Shown piece by piece: positions 1-7,145 of a stretch of 22,712 bases of DNA. The notes beneath the pieces are model-generated. The model did not search any database. It was not told where the DNA came from and saw only the letters and a list, made by a program, of their open reading frames with translations. Position numbers and translations under genes: made by a program. Source of the DNA: Alphaproteobacteria bacterium UBA6544 (GTDB taxonomy: Bacteria; Pseudomonadota; Alphaproteobacteria; UBA8366); NCBI GenBank assembly GCA_002434595.1, contig DJKK01000186.1:1-22712 (forward strand), written 5' to 3'. Positions within the stretch are counted from its first letter, which is position 1; every line of letters begins with the position of its first letter.

Positions 1-507
1 CTACTCTATGCGCTGGAAGTTCCAGCTCATGGAGGTGACACCTTATTCGCGAATCAATACCTTGCCTATGAGACGCTGTCGGACGGCATGAAGGATCTTC
101 TGTCGCGGATGAACTGTGTCCACACGGACCGCAAGGTTGCCGGGCCAAATTCGCGGGTTGCGCGTCACAAGCGCTCGACTGCCGTCCGGCTAGACAATAA
201 TTGGCGGGAGACGCGGAACGTTCATCCCGTAGTGCGTACTCATCCGGAAACAGGCCGGAAATGTCTCTTCGTCAATCATTCGTATTCAGTGGCGTTCGAC
301 GGCATGACCGAAGAAGAAAGCGCGCCGCTTCTCGATTGGCTTATGGATTGGGGACACCGACCGGAATTGACTTGCCGCTTTCGCTGGGGAAAGGGGTCGC
401 TCGCATTCTGGGACAACCGCTGTGTCAAACATATAGCGGTCCACGATGTCCGGCACGATGAACGGTTGATGCGCCGAATCCAAATCGCAGGAGAAGCTGT
501 TTGCTGA
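1..507 (+). CDS. TauD/TfdA-family Fe(II)/2-oxoglutarate dioxygenase, 3' part
   Basis: The frame is open from the first base of the window, so the 5' end lies outside; 168 codons remain before TGA. The family (taurine, 2,4-D and related dioxygenases) hydroxylates its substrate with Fe(II), O2 and 2-oxoglutarate, in the cytoplasm. Visible family landmarks are GGDTLFAN near the start, then HPETGRK, FVN and the block RWGKGSLAFWDNR followed by the C-terminal iron-ligand His (codon 430-432, in KHIAVHD), and a late RLMRRIQIAG with the Arg expected to bind 2-oxoglutarate. The HxD iron-ligand pair would lie upstream of the window. The gene converges on the VOC gene across 36 bp. The substrate cannot be told from this fragment; taurine is only one possibility. 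Family assignment is firm. Confidence 0.93.
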   Translation, partial: LLYALEVPAHGGDTLFANQYLAYETLSDGMKDLLSRMNCVHTDRKVAGPNSRVARHKRSTAVRLDNNWRETRNVHPVVRTHPETGRKCLFVNHSYSVAFDGMTEEESAPLLDWLMDWGHRPELTCRFRWGKGSLAFWDNRCVKHIAVHDVRHDERLMRRIQIAGEAVC

Positions 508-522
508 TTTGCGCGACCGTAT

Positions 523-534
523 AGGCGGCCGCCT
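523..534. repeat. 12-bp perfect palindrome between convergent genes
   Basis: AGGCGGCCGCCT sits in the 36-bp gap between the convergent dioxygenase and VOC genes. It could help termination from either side, but it has no loop and no T-run, so that role is a guess. Confidence 0.3.
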
Positions 535-543
535 CCAGTTGGG

Positions 544-948
544 TTAGGGATAATTTGAGACTTCAACCAAATTGCCGTCGGGGTCCCTAAAGTATACCGA
601 CCGTATAGTGCCGAGTGCGCCGCTTCTGTCTGATGGGCCGACTTCAATCTCAACGCCGCTGGCCTCCAAATGCGCGACCACCTCATCAATCGGCGTTTTG
701 GTGATCAGACAGAAATCCTCTCCGCCGCAACGAGGATCTTTGGCGCGGTACCAATCTGTATCGTCGGGGTGCAGGTTGATCTTATGTTGGCCGAAACGAA
801 GCGCTCTTCGGGCGACCCCATCCTGTCCGATACCGTCTCGTCCGAACGTAATGACCTCCATGCCGAGCGCCTTAGCATAGAAGTCGCAGGTAGCATCGAC
901 GTCCTTTACCCGCATCACGAAATGGTCGATTCGTGCGATCTCTATCAT
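544..948 (-). CDS. VOC-family protein (glyoxalase/bleomycin-resistance/extradiol dioxygenase fold)
   Basis: The protein is 134 residues, the normal size for a single-module VOC protein, and runs from ATG (946-948, minus strand) to TAA. The N-terminal IDHFVMRV, the central ALRFGQHKINLH and the C-terminal FRDPDGNLVEVSNY are the two beta-alpha-beta-beta-beta modules of the fold. His9, His60 and Glu129 are at the positions expected for divalent-metal ligands. The closest family by pattern is the GLOD5-like group annotated as VOC family protein, whose members lack an agreed reaction; glyoxalase I or extradiol dioxygenase activity should not be assumed. It converges on the partial TauD-type gene and is divergent from the alpha/beta hydrolase, with a 238-bp gap to that gene's likely start in which I see nothing recognisable. 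Confidence 0.88.
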   Translation of the reverse strand: MIEIARIDHFVMRVKDVDATCDFYAKALGMEVITFGRDGIGQDGVARRALRFGQHKINLHPDDTDWYRAKDPRCGGEDFCLITKTPIDEVVAHLEASGVEIEVGPSDRSGALGTIRSVYFRDPDGNLVEVSNYP

Positions 949-1186
949 GGTGCTTCACTTCCACGCCCGTTGTTCCAAGGTTAACGTGCCGGAACCGGGA
1001 GCTGAAAGGCCAGCCCATTTTCGCTGAATTAAGAAAAACTGCTTATCGGACGGATTTTAAGTTTTTTCCAGGCAACGGTGAGCAGCGTCAGATCGAGGTT
1101 TGTCATTAGCGACTGGATGTCATGTTTCGGGGCCATACAGTTCCTATCGTGGCGGACCGTATTGTTTAGTATTAGGAATTTTTCGG

Positions 1187-2077
1187 ATGGCGCACGCTAG
1201 CGTTAACGGAGTTGAAATCGAATATGAGACCTGGGGCGTAGAGAACGGACAACCATTGCTGCTTGTAGGTGGGCTCGGTTCGCAGCTTCTTACATGGCCA
1301 GAGCTTTTGGTTCAGGCCTTGGTGGATGCTGGTTTCTTCGTCATTGCCTATGACAATCGTGATATCGGGTTGTCGACGAAATTCGACGATTGGGGACCTG
1401 CCGATATCAAGGCTGCTTTTAAACAGGCGCGGGCCAAGCAGAAAGTCGATGCGCCGTATACGCTCGAGGACATGGCAGACGACGCCGCAGCATTGCTAGA
1501 TTATCTGGAGATTGAGTGTGCCAATATCGTTGGAAACTCCAACGGCGGTGCCATTGCGCAAACGCTTGCAATTCGTCACCCGGAAAAGACCGCGACCTTG
1601 ATTTCGATGATGGCGACGTCAGGCCGACGTGGCCTGGCGAGACCAAGCGAAGCGGCAAGCGAGTGGTTGGCCCGACCGCGTAATTCTGCCGGGACCCGGG
1701 ATGGCGCGATGCAGGAAGCCGTGGAGACTTCCCACATCATTGGCAGTCCTGGATTTCCACGCGACGAAGCGGCGATTCGCGAGAAGGCCGGTCGTCTGTT
1801 TGATCGCTCATTCTATCCTGCGGGGAATAGTCGTCAGCTTCTGGCAAGTATCGCTTCGGGAGACGCACGTGTCGCAGGGTTGGGCGAGATCACGGCGCCG
1901 ACGTTAGTGCTGCACGGTCGTGATGACCCGTTGGTCCCGCTCGCGTGCGCCGAGGACGTCCGCGATTCGATTCCCGGTGCGGAGATGCTGGTGGTCGACG
2001 GTATGGGACATGATTTTCCTACTGGGGTAATTCCCATTCTCGCGTCTGGGATCAGCGATTTCGTCGCTAAGCAATGA
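1187..2077 (+). CDS. alpha/beta-fold hydrolase (RdmC/aclacinomycin-methylesterase-like)
   Basis: I chose the ATG at 1187, giving 296 residues. A longer frame begins at 1100, but its first 29 residues are not homologous-looking, and AGGA lies about 10 bases before 1187. Landmarks: oxyanion-side GGLGSQ (residues 28-33), YDNRDIGLSTKFD (residues 55-67), typical of this subgroup, the nucleophile elbow GNSNGG with Ser118, acid Asp246/247 in HGRDDPLVP, and His275 in GMGHDFP. The catalytic triad is complete. The usual elbow is GxSMGG, and Asn replacing Met is a mild variant. The family hydrolyses esters or related bonds; the substrate is unknown. It converges on the flavin monooxygenase, and an esterase next to a Baeyer-Villiger enzyme would fit cleavage of the ester or lactone product, which is inference. 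Confidence 0.88.
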   Translation: MAHASVNGVEIEYETWGVENGQPLLLVGGLGSQLLTWPELLVQALVDAGFFVIAYDNRDIGLSTKFDDWGPADIKAAFKQARAKQKVDAPYTLEDMADDAAALLDYLEIECANIVGNSNGGAIAQTLAIRHPEKTATLISMMATSGRRGLARPSEAASEWLARPRNSAGTRDGAMQEAVETSHIIGSPGFPRDEAAIREKAGRLFDRSFYPAGNSRQLLASIASGDARVAGLGEITAPTLVLHGRDDPLVPLACAEDVRDSIPGAEMLVVDGMGHDFPTGVIPILASGISDFVAKQ

Positions 2078-2223
2078 CCCTGCGCGCAGCTGGTTGATTG
2101 CGTCGCCGATGTGACGAAGCGGGACGTTATCGGAAACACGGTTGTCGTCTGTCCGCTTTCGGATCAGCCATTCCGAATGGACTACCGTTCTATGGCGCTC
2201 GAAATTTTCAGAAGGGCAGGTTG

Positions 2224-3972
2224 TCAGATTATCGGAATCCGCATCGCGGCAACCGCGGCTGGTGAAAGTACGTCCATGTCGAGTTCGACATGCCAGCGGT
2301 CGGTGTTGCGAATTTTTGGCGGTGCATTTCCCTCTGTATGTCGATCGAAGACGAATCCTTCGTAGCCGTTGTCCATCACTTTATTGCATTTGTTCACATA
2401 GATCGGAAACCCGCCGATATAGGGCATGAACACGCGTGGCCTTCCGGAAATGTTGGCGCCCACGTACCACGAGCTACAGGTCGAGCGAAGCGAAATTGCG
2501 GCCACTTCGTTGACGTGTTCGATCCAGGCATCCTCATCGCCGAGTTGCGGTTCGATGGTTTCGACGCCGACATCGCGCATATGCGCCATACAGTCGATCA
2601 TCCAATCGGCGTGCTGTTCGATAGACTGAATCATATTCGCGAGAACCGACGGGCTGCCGGGTCCTGTGATCATGAAAAAATTAGGAAATCCGACGGTCGA
2701 CAGGCCAAGATATGTGCGCGGGCCCGCCTCCCATTTTTTCTTCAGGGATATGTCGTTCCGGCCGACGATGTTCATCTTGTCGAAGGAACCGGTCATTGCA
2801 GCAAACCCGGTCGCCAGGACAACGACATCGACCTCATACTCGATGCCGCCAGTCACAACGCCATTGCGTGTCAGGTGTTCGATCGGGTCTTTGGATACGT
2901 CGATGAGCTTCACGTGCGGTTGGTTGTAGACCTGATAGTAGCCCGTATCGACGCAGAGGCGTTTACAACCGAAGACATTGTCGGGGCACAAAAGGTCTGC
3001 TACCTCGGGATCGTCGACAACGTCTCGAATCTTACGCCGCGCAAACTCGGCAGCGGTTTCGTTGGCGTCTTTCTCGAAAAGCAGATCGCCGAAGGCGCCA
3101 AGGAACGGCAGTCCGCCCCGTTGCCAGAATGCTTCGTACTGCGCTTCCCGTTCTTCCTGGGTTGCTTCCAAGGCGGATTCGAGATTGAAGGGAAAGAAAA
3201 TGCCCGTCGGTCGCGCCCGAGCGTTTGCTCTCATCGCCGGATAGTCCGCCTTGACCGTGCGCTCGTAGTCGGGGTTCATTGCCTCATTCCAGGCCGGTAC
3301 AGCATAATTCGGTGTGCGCTGGAATACAGTCAATGATTTCGCCTGCTCGGCTATTATCGGAATCGATTGAATGCCGGAAGAGCCTGTCCCGATCACGCCC
3401 ACCCGCAGACCAGTGAAATCGACGCCGTCGTGCGGCCATTCGCCCGTGTGGTAGATCGGCCCATTGAAATCTTCGATACCGTCGAAATCCGGTGTGTTTG
3501 CCGCAGAAAGACAGCCTACTGCGGTGATGCAGAATTGAGCGGTTACGGCGTCGCCGCGATCCGTCTCGATGCGCCATCGTTTGATCGTCTCGTCGAAGAC
3601 CGCGGAGTTGACACGGGTGTGGAAATGGATGTCGCGTCGCAAGTCGAAACGGTCAGCAACGTGATTGGCATAGTTCAGAATCTCTGGCTGTGGAGAATAT
3701 TTCTCCGTCCAATGCCACTCCTGGTCCAATTCTTCTGAAAAGGAGTAGGAATATTGCATGCTTTCGACGTCACAACGCGCGCCCGGGTAGCGGTTCCAAT
3801 ACCATGTGCCGCCGACACCGCCACCGGCCTCATATACTCGCGCGGAGAATCCCTGTTGTCGCAAGCAATGCAGCATGTACATTCCGCCGAACCCCGCGCC
3901 GATGACGACGGCGTCGTAGCTCTTGCCGGTTTCCGGTTCGCGATCCTCGCTTGGTTCCTGCATTGAACTCAT
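2224..3972 (-). CDS. Type I Baeyer-Villiger / flavin-containing monooxygenase
   Basis: A 582-residue FAD- and NADPH-dependent monooxygenase. The first dinucleotide-binding motif GAGFGG is at residues 25-30, the Baeyer-Villiger fingerprint FxGxxxHTGxWP is matched exactly at residues 169-180, and the second Rossmann motif GTGSSG is at 195-200. A KR pair at 337-338 followed by DTGYY corresponds to the region of the catalytic Arg of phenylacetone monooxygenase. The family inserts oxygen next to a ketone carbonyl to give an ester or lactone, and some members oxidise S or N. Start: ATG at 3970-3972, with GAGGGA 11 bases upstream; a second ATG three codons in is less well placed. A 5'-proximal extension of about 20 residues precedes the FAD domain. 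The convergent neighbour is an alpha/beta hydrolase, separated by 146 bp. Confidence 0.94.
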   Translation of the reverse strand: MSSMQEPSEDREPETGKSYDAVVIGAGFGGMYMLHCLRQQGFSARVYEAGGGVGGTWYWNRYPGARCDVESMQYSYSFSEELDQEWHWTEKYSPQPEILNYANHVADRFDLRRDIHFHTRVNSAVFDETIKRWRIETDRGDAVTAQFCITAVGCLSAANTPDFDGIEDFNGPIYHTGEWPHDGVDFTGLRVGVIGTGSSGIQSIPIIAEQAKSLTVFQRTPNYAVPAWNEAMNPDYERTVKADYPAMRANARARPTGIFFPFNLESALEATQEEREAQYEAFWQRGGLPFLGAFGDLLFEKDANETAAEFARRKIRDVVDDPEVADLLCPDNVFGCKRLCVDTGYYQVYNQPHVKLIDVSKDPIEHLTRNGVVTGGIEYEVDVVVLATGFAAMTGSFDKMNIVGRNDISLKKKWEAGPRTYLGLSTVGFPNFFMITGPGSPSVLANMIQSIEQHADWMIDCMAHMRDVGVETIEPQLGDEDAWIEHVNEVAAISLRSTCSSWYVGANISGRPRVFMPYIGGFPIYVNKCNKVMDNGYEGFVFDRHTEGNAPPKIRNTDRWHVELDMDVLSPAAVAAMRIPII

Positions 3973-4096
3973 GACCGAGCGGTCCCTCTATTCGTTAGTT
4001 ATGACAGTTGAAACGGAATTTAGTGCGTCGAACCCCTGGCTTACAGCCCCTGCGATTCGCCTATCCGCGGTTTAACGAACTTTCGCGGAACGTTGC

Positions 4097-4111
4097 CACG
4101 CCGGGGGCGTG
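4097..4111. repeat. short hairpin upstream of the broken CoA-transferase gene
   Basis: CACGCC and GGCGTG form a perfect 6-bp inverted repeat with a GGG loop, 45 bases before the start of the CoA-transferase pseudogene. It lies in the 184-bp divergent intergenic region. It could be an operator or a chance GC hairpin. Confidence 0.25.
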
Positions 4112-4156
4112 TCGGATCTAGCCCTAAAGGAATGGATTCGAAGGAGAGTCTGAGAA

Positions 4157-5348
4157 ATGGCGACGAAACCGCTCGATGGATTGCGCGTACTGGACGGTTC
4201 AAATTTTATGGCAGGACCGTTTTGCGCTAACTAGTTGGCGGAGTTTGGTGCCGAGGTAATCAAGGTTGAACTCCCCGGCGTCGAGGACCCGTTACGGAAG
4301 TTCGGCACGCCGACGGAAAGCGGCTATACGCTGTGTTGGTTGAGCGAGGTGCGCAACAAGAAATCGTTGACCCTCGATCTGCGAAAACATGAAGGCGCAG
4401 CGTTGCTGAAGCGGTTGGTCTTGAAGTCGGATATACTCATAGAGAACTTTTAGACGGGAACGGTGGATGGCTGGGGAATCGGCTGGGAGGATCTGCGTTC
4501 TGTCAATCCCGAACTCGTCATGGTCCGAATTACCGGATACGGGCAAAAGGGACCGAATGCGCACCGGCCCGGCTTCGGGTGTATCACGAACGCGTTCGGT
4601 GGTTTGTCGTTTCTCGCGGGCGACCCCGGTCGACCGCCCTCGACTCCCGGTTTACCCACCATACCCGACTACTTCGAGGGCTTGTATGGCGCACTGATGG
4701 CCGTCCGGGCGCGCGAGAAGACGGGCGAGGGCAGTTTATCGACATTTGTCTCTACGAGCCGATCTACCGTTTTCTCGACGAATTGCCTGCGGCCTACCAT
4801 TTCAACGACTTTATTCGCGAGCGCATGGGCCCGGCCATGAAGAATGCCCTGCGGCATAGCCATTATCCGACGAAGGATGGACGATGGATTGCCATCGCCT
4901 TCACGAACGACAAGATCTTTGTCTAGCTCGCGGAATTGATGGGTATGCTGGAGGTCTCGGGTGATGGGAAATGGGGGATGTTCCCAAAACGCGACTCAGA
5001 TCTTGCCGCAGTAGACGCTGCGGTTACCCATTGGACGACTTCGCTCGATCGCTACGACGCGCTTGGCAAATGCGAAGCGGTGCAGGTGCCATGCGGTTCG
5101 GTTTATGGTGTCGACGAAATCTTCGAGGATCTGCAGTATCGGGGCGTAAAAATATCCGCTTCATCGAGGATCCCCGTACCGGTGTTGAGGTCGCGCTTCA
5201 GGACACCGCGCCGCGTCTCAGCGCCACACCCGGCAGTATTGATGCTCTCGGTCCGGCGCTTGGTGCCGACAACCGAAAAATCTATCAAGAGATTCTCGGC
5301 ATGTCGGCAAGCGAGAACAGCGCATTGGAGGAAGTCGGAATCGTCTGA
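4157..5348 (+). pseudogene. Class III (CaiB/BaiF) CoA-transferase, broken by three TAG stops and two frameshifts
   Basis: Joining frames gives about 397 residues, full family length, with recognisable sequence throughout: PLDGLRVLDGSNFMAGPFCA, LAEFGAEVIKVELPG, SLTLDLRKHEGAALLKRL, ILIENF, RITGYGQKGP, the active-site Asp in IPDYFEGLYGAL, FIDICLYEP, HSHYPTKDGRWIAIAFTNDK and the C-terminal TPGSIDALGPALG. Intact members move CoA between carboxylates, activating an acid for catabolism. Damage: in-frame TAG at 4232-4234, 4451-4453 and 4924-4926; one base lost near 4732, where the reading must shift between EKTGEG and QFIDICLYEP; and one base lost in a run of five A at 5148-5152. AAGGAGA stands 9 bases before the ATG, so the translation start looks intact. 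At each TAG the family commonly has Gln, so each may be a single CAG-to-TAG change. TAG is an ordinary stop in neighbouring genes, so readthrough is not expected. Confidence 0.9.
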
Positions 5349-5662
5349 TCGTCGTTACTGAAGTGCGTTCAGGACGCTCGCAATCTCGGGACGCGACGTG
5401 TAGCCCGAGCGCGAAAATCGGAGCGTTACGACACTTTTGTTGTCGATTGCGGAAATGATCGGATGCGGCAGTCCACCATATGAAGATTGTGAATTTAGGA
5501 CGCTGACGGCGCGGATCTCCACGGCCTCCGGATCTGCGAGGGTCGGTAACCTCAGCCACCGACGTTCGTGCTTATGTCCAGGCTTTCGAGAATTTGACGC
5601 AGCAGACCGCGCTCGAAGTGGCGGTGCAAAAGCGTCTTCCTTTCGAAGGCAGGGCGTTTGGG
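5349..5662. other. 314-bp gap; possible minus-strand gene remnant
   Basis: No convincing intact gene. On the minus strand one frame is open from just inside the helicase 3' end down to a TAA at 5355-5357. Its last part, from a GTG, reads VEIRAVSVLNSQSSYGG, GLPHPIISAIDNKSVVTLRF and SRSGYTSRPEIASVLNALQ, about 55 codons. It has the look of a real protein C-terminus, faintly like the end of a class V aminotransferase. It ends 6 bp from the end of the CoA-transferase pseudogene, as a convergent gene would. There is no ATG and no well-spaced ribosome site, so a truncated remnant is more likely than a small gene. The assignment is weak. Confidence 0.25.
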
Positions 5663-6928
5663 CTAGGCCGCTTTAGTGCGGTTCCGCCGACGGTTCCTGC
5701 CACTGCGTCGTTTGCCGCCGCCCGGACGTTTTCCATGCGTCTTACCTGACTTCTTCGAGTTTTGCGGTGGACTGTCCTCGTTTGCGGCAGCAGCACTCAA
5801 AGTATGCTCCTCGATCGCAATTCGGCGCCCGATAAGCCGCTCGATACCCTTCAGGTGATCTCTTTCGGCCGGGTCACAGAAGGAAACCGCCATGCCGTCC
5901 GCACCCGCGCGGGCGGTGCGTCCGATCCGATGGACATAGCTTTCAGGCTCGTTAGGCAGTTCGAAATTGATTACATGGGTCACGCCGTCTACGTCGATAC
6001 CGCGCGCTGCAATATCGGTGGCTACAAGAACGCGGATTGCGTTCGACTTGAATCCTTCGAGCGCGCGTTGCCGTGCCGCTTGCGATTTGTTGCCGTGAAT
6101 GGCGGCGGCCTCGATACCGGCCTGTCCTAACTGTTTGGCGACCCGGTTCGCGCGATGCTTGGTGCGGGTGAAGACGATTACCCGTTGCAGTGCCTCGTCG
6201 GCTAGCAAATCGGCCAGGAGTGCCCCCTTCTTCGCCGCGGGTACGTGGATAATGCGTTGCTCCACCTTGTCCGCGGTAACGGTCTTGGGTGCTACGTCGA
6301 CGCGGACCGGTTCGTAGAGTATGTCTTCAGCGAGCCGCACGATCTCTTTAGGCATGGTCGCAGAAAAGAGGAGCGTTTGCCGGTCGTTGGGTATGCTGCG
6401 GACGATCTTGCGGACATCTTTGATGAAACCCATGTCTAGCATCCGGTCTGCTTCGTCCAGCACAAGATGCGCAACATCACCGAGATGGACGTGGCCCTGT
6501 TGCTGCAGGTCGAGCAATCGGCCCGGTGTGGCCACTAGGATATCAACCCCCTTGGCCAATGCTTTCACCTGCGGGTTTTGGTTAACGCCACCAAGGATTA
6601 CCGTGTGGCGGAGGCGAAGGTGTTTGGCGTAGGCCGTGACCGAATCACCAATCTGTAGGGCAAGTTCGCGCGTTGGTGCCAGAATCAGTGCAATGGCGCC
6701 CTTTCGCGACGGCCTGCCGCCGTCCTGAACGAGATGCTGCAGGATGGGTAACAGGAAGGCGGCTGTCTTACCGCTTCCTGTCTGCGCGATGCCGAGCAGG
6801 TCGGCATCGTCGAGCAGTTCCGGGATGGCTTTCGACTGGATGGGTGTCGGTTTCGAATAGCCCTGCGCCTCCACGGCGCGGGTCAGGGGCTCGATCAGGC
6901 CGAGCCCGCTAAAATCTTTTGTGTTCAA
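5663..6928 (-). CDS. rhlE: DEAD-box ATP-dependent RNA helicase, RhlE type
   Basis: A 421-residue helicase with all family motifs in order: FSGLGL and the Q motif PTPIQ (ending at Gln31), Walker A AQTGSGKT (48-55), PTRELALQI, TPGRLLD, DEAD (158-161), SAT (189-191), IVFTRTK, ATDIAARGIDV and HRIGRTAR (333-340). The tail after about residue 385 is rich in Lys, Arg and Gly, typical of RhlE proteins and probably RNA-binding. The role is ATP-driven remodelling of RNA in ribosome assembly or RNA decay. The start is TTG at 6926-6928: there is no Met before the Q motif, and AAGGAT lies 6 bases upstream on the minus strand. It ends in TAG. It is downstream of the acyl-CoA synthetase on the same strand but 217 bp away, so probably has its own promoter. 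It is a housekeeping gene among catabolic neighbours. Confidence 0.95.
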   Translation of the reverse strand: MNTKDFSGLGLIEPLTRAVEAQGYSKPTPIQSKAIPELLDDADLLGIAQTGSGKTAAFLLPILQHLVQDGGRPSRKGAIALILAPTRELALQIGDSVTAYAKHLRLRHTVILGGVNQNPQVKALAKGVDILVATPGRLLDLQQQGHVHLGDVAHLVLDEADRMLDMGFIKDVRKIVRSIPNDRQTLLFSATMPKEIVRLAEDILYEPVRVDVAPKTVTADKVEQRIIHVPAAKKGALLADLLADEALQRVIVFTRTKHRANRVAKQLGQAGIEAAAIHGNKSQAARQRALEGFKSNAIRVLVATDIAARGIDVDGVTHVINFELPNEPESYVHRIGRTARAGADGMAVSFCDPAERDHLKGIERLIGRRIAIEEHTLSAAAANEDSPPQNSKKSGKTHGKRPGGGKRRSGRNRRRNRTKAA

Positions 6929-6934
6929 GTATCT

Positions 6935-6940
6935 ATCCTT
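6935..6940 (-). promoter_or_regulatory. ribosome binding site supporting the TTG start of rhlE
   Basis: AAGGAT on the minus strand, 6 bases before TTG. It decides the start because no ATG or GTG occurs in a sensible position upstream of the Q motif. Confidence 0.6.
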
Positions 6941-7104
6941 GCGTCAAACGGACGGTCGCAGGTGCGCACGTAAATCTGCCGCGTCGCCGTCATCCTCGCG
7001 CAATTGGAATAAACGGGAGATTAAAAAATTTTGCTCGGGACTTGTTGCTTTGTTCTTCTTTGAAAATCGCAGCTATTTGCGCGATCTCGAGCATTATGCG
7101 GCAC

Positions 7105-7133
7105 TAAATGTGGCATGAGTGGGTGAATGTCAA
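7105..7133 (-). promoter_or_regulatory. weak candidate promoter for rhlE
   Basis: On the minus strand a perfect -35 consensus TTGACA (7128-7133) is followed after 17 bases by CATTTA, a poor -10. If used, the helicase mRNA would carry a leader of roughly 170 bases. Only the -35 match is good, and such matches occur by chance. Confidence 0.25.
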
Positions 7134-7145
7134 GCGCAGGATCAA

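Noticed and set aside
1100..1186. Longer N-terminus for the alpha/beta hydrolase
   Set aside because: The 29 added residues (Cys-, Ser- and Tyr-rich) do not resemble the family or a signal peptide, and the ATG at 1187 has an AGGA at suitable distance.
2168..2180. Palindrome CCATTC-C-GAATGG as a terminator between convergent genes
   Set aside because: The one-base centre cannot form a hairpin loop without losing most of the stem, and there is no T-run.
2290..3336. A 348-codon plus-strand open frame
   Set aside because: It lies fully antisense to the flavin monooxygenase, which has every family motif; the open frame is a shadow of its GC-rich codons and has no family likeness.
4232..4926. Amber codons in the CoA-transferase gene read as Gln or another residue
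   Set aside because: TAG is the natural stop of the helicase, the 2OG-type oxygenase, the cupin and the Asp-type hydrolase genes here, and two frameshifts would still disrupt the product.
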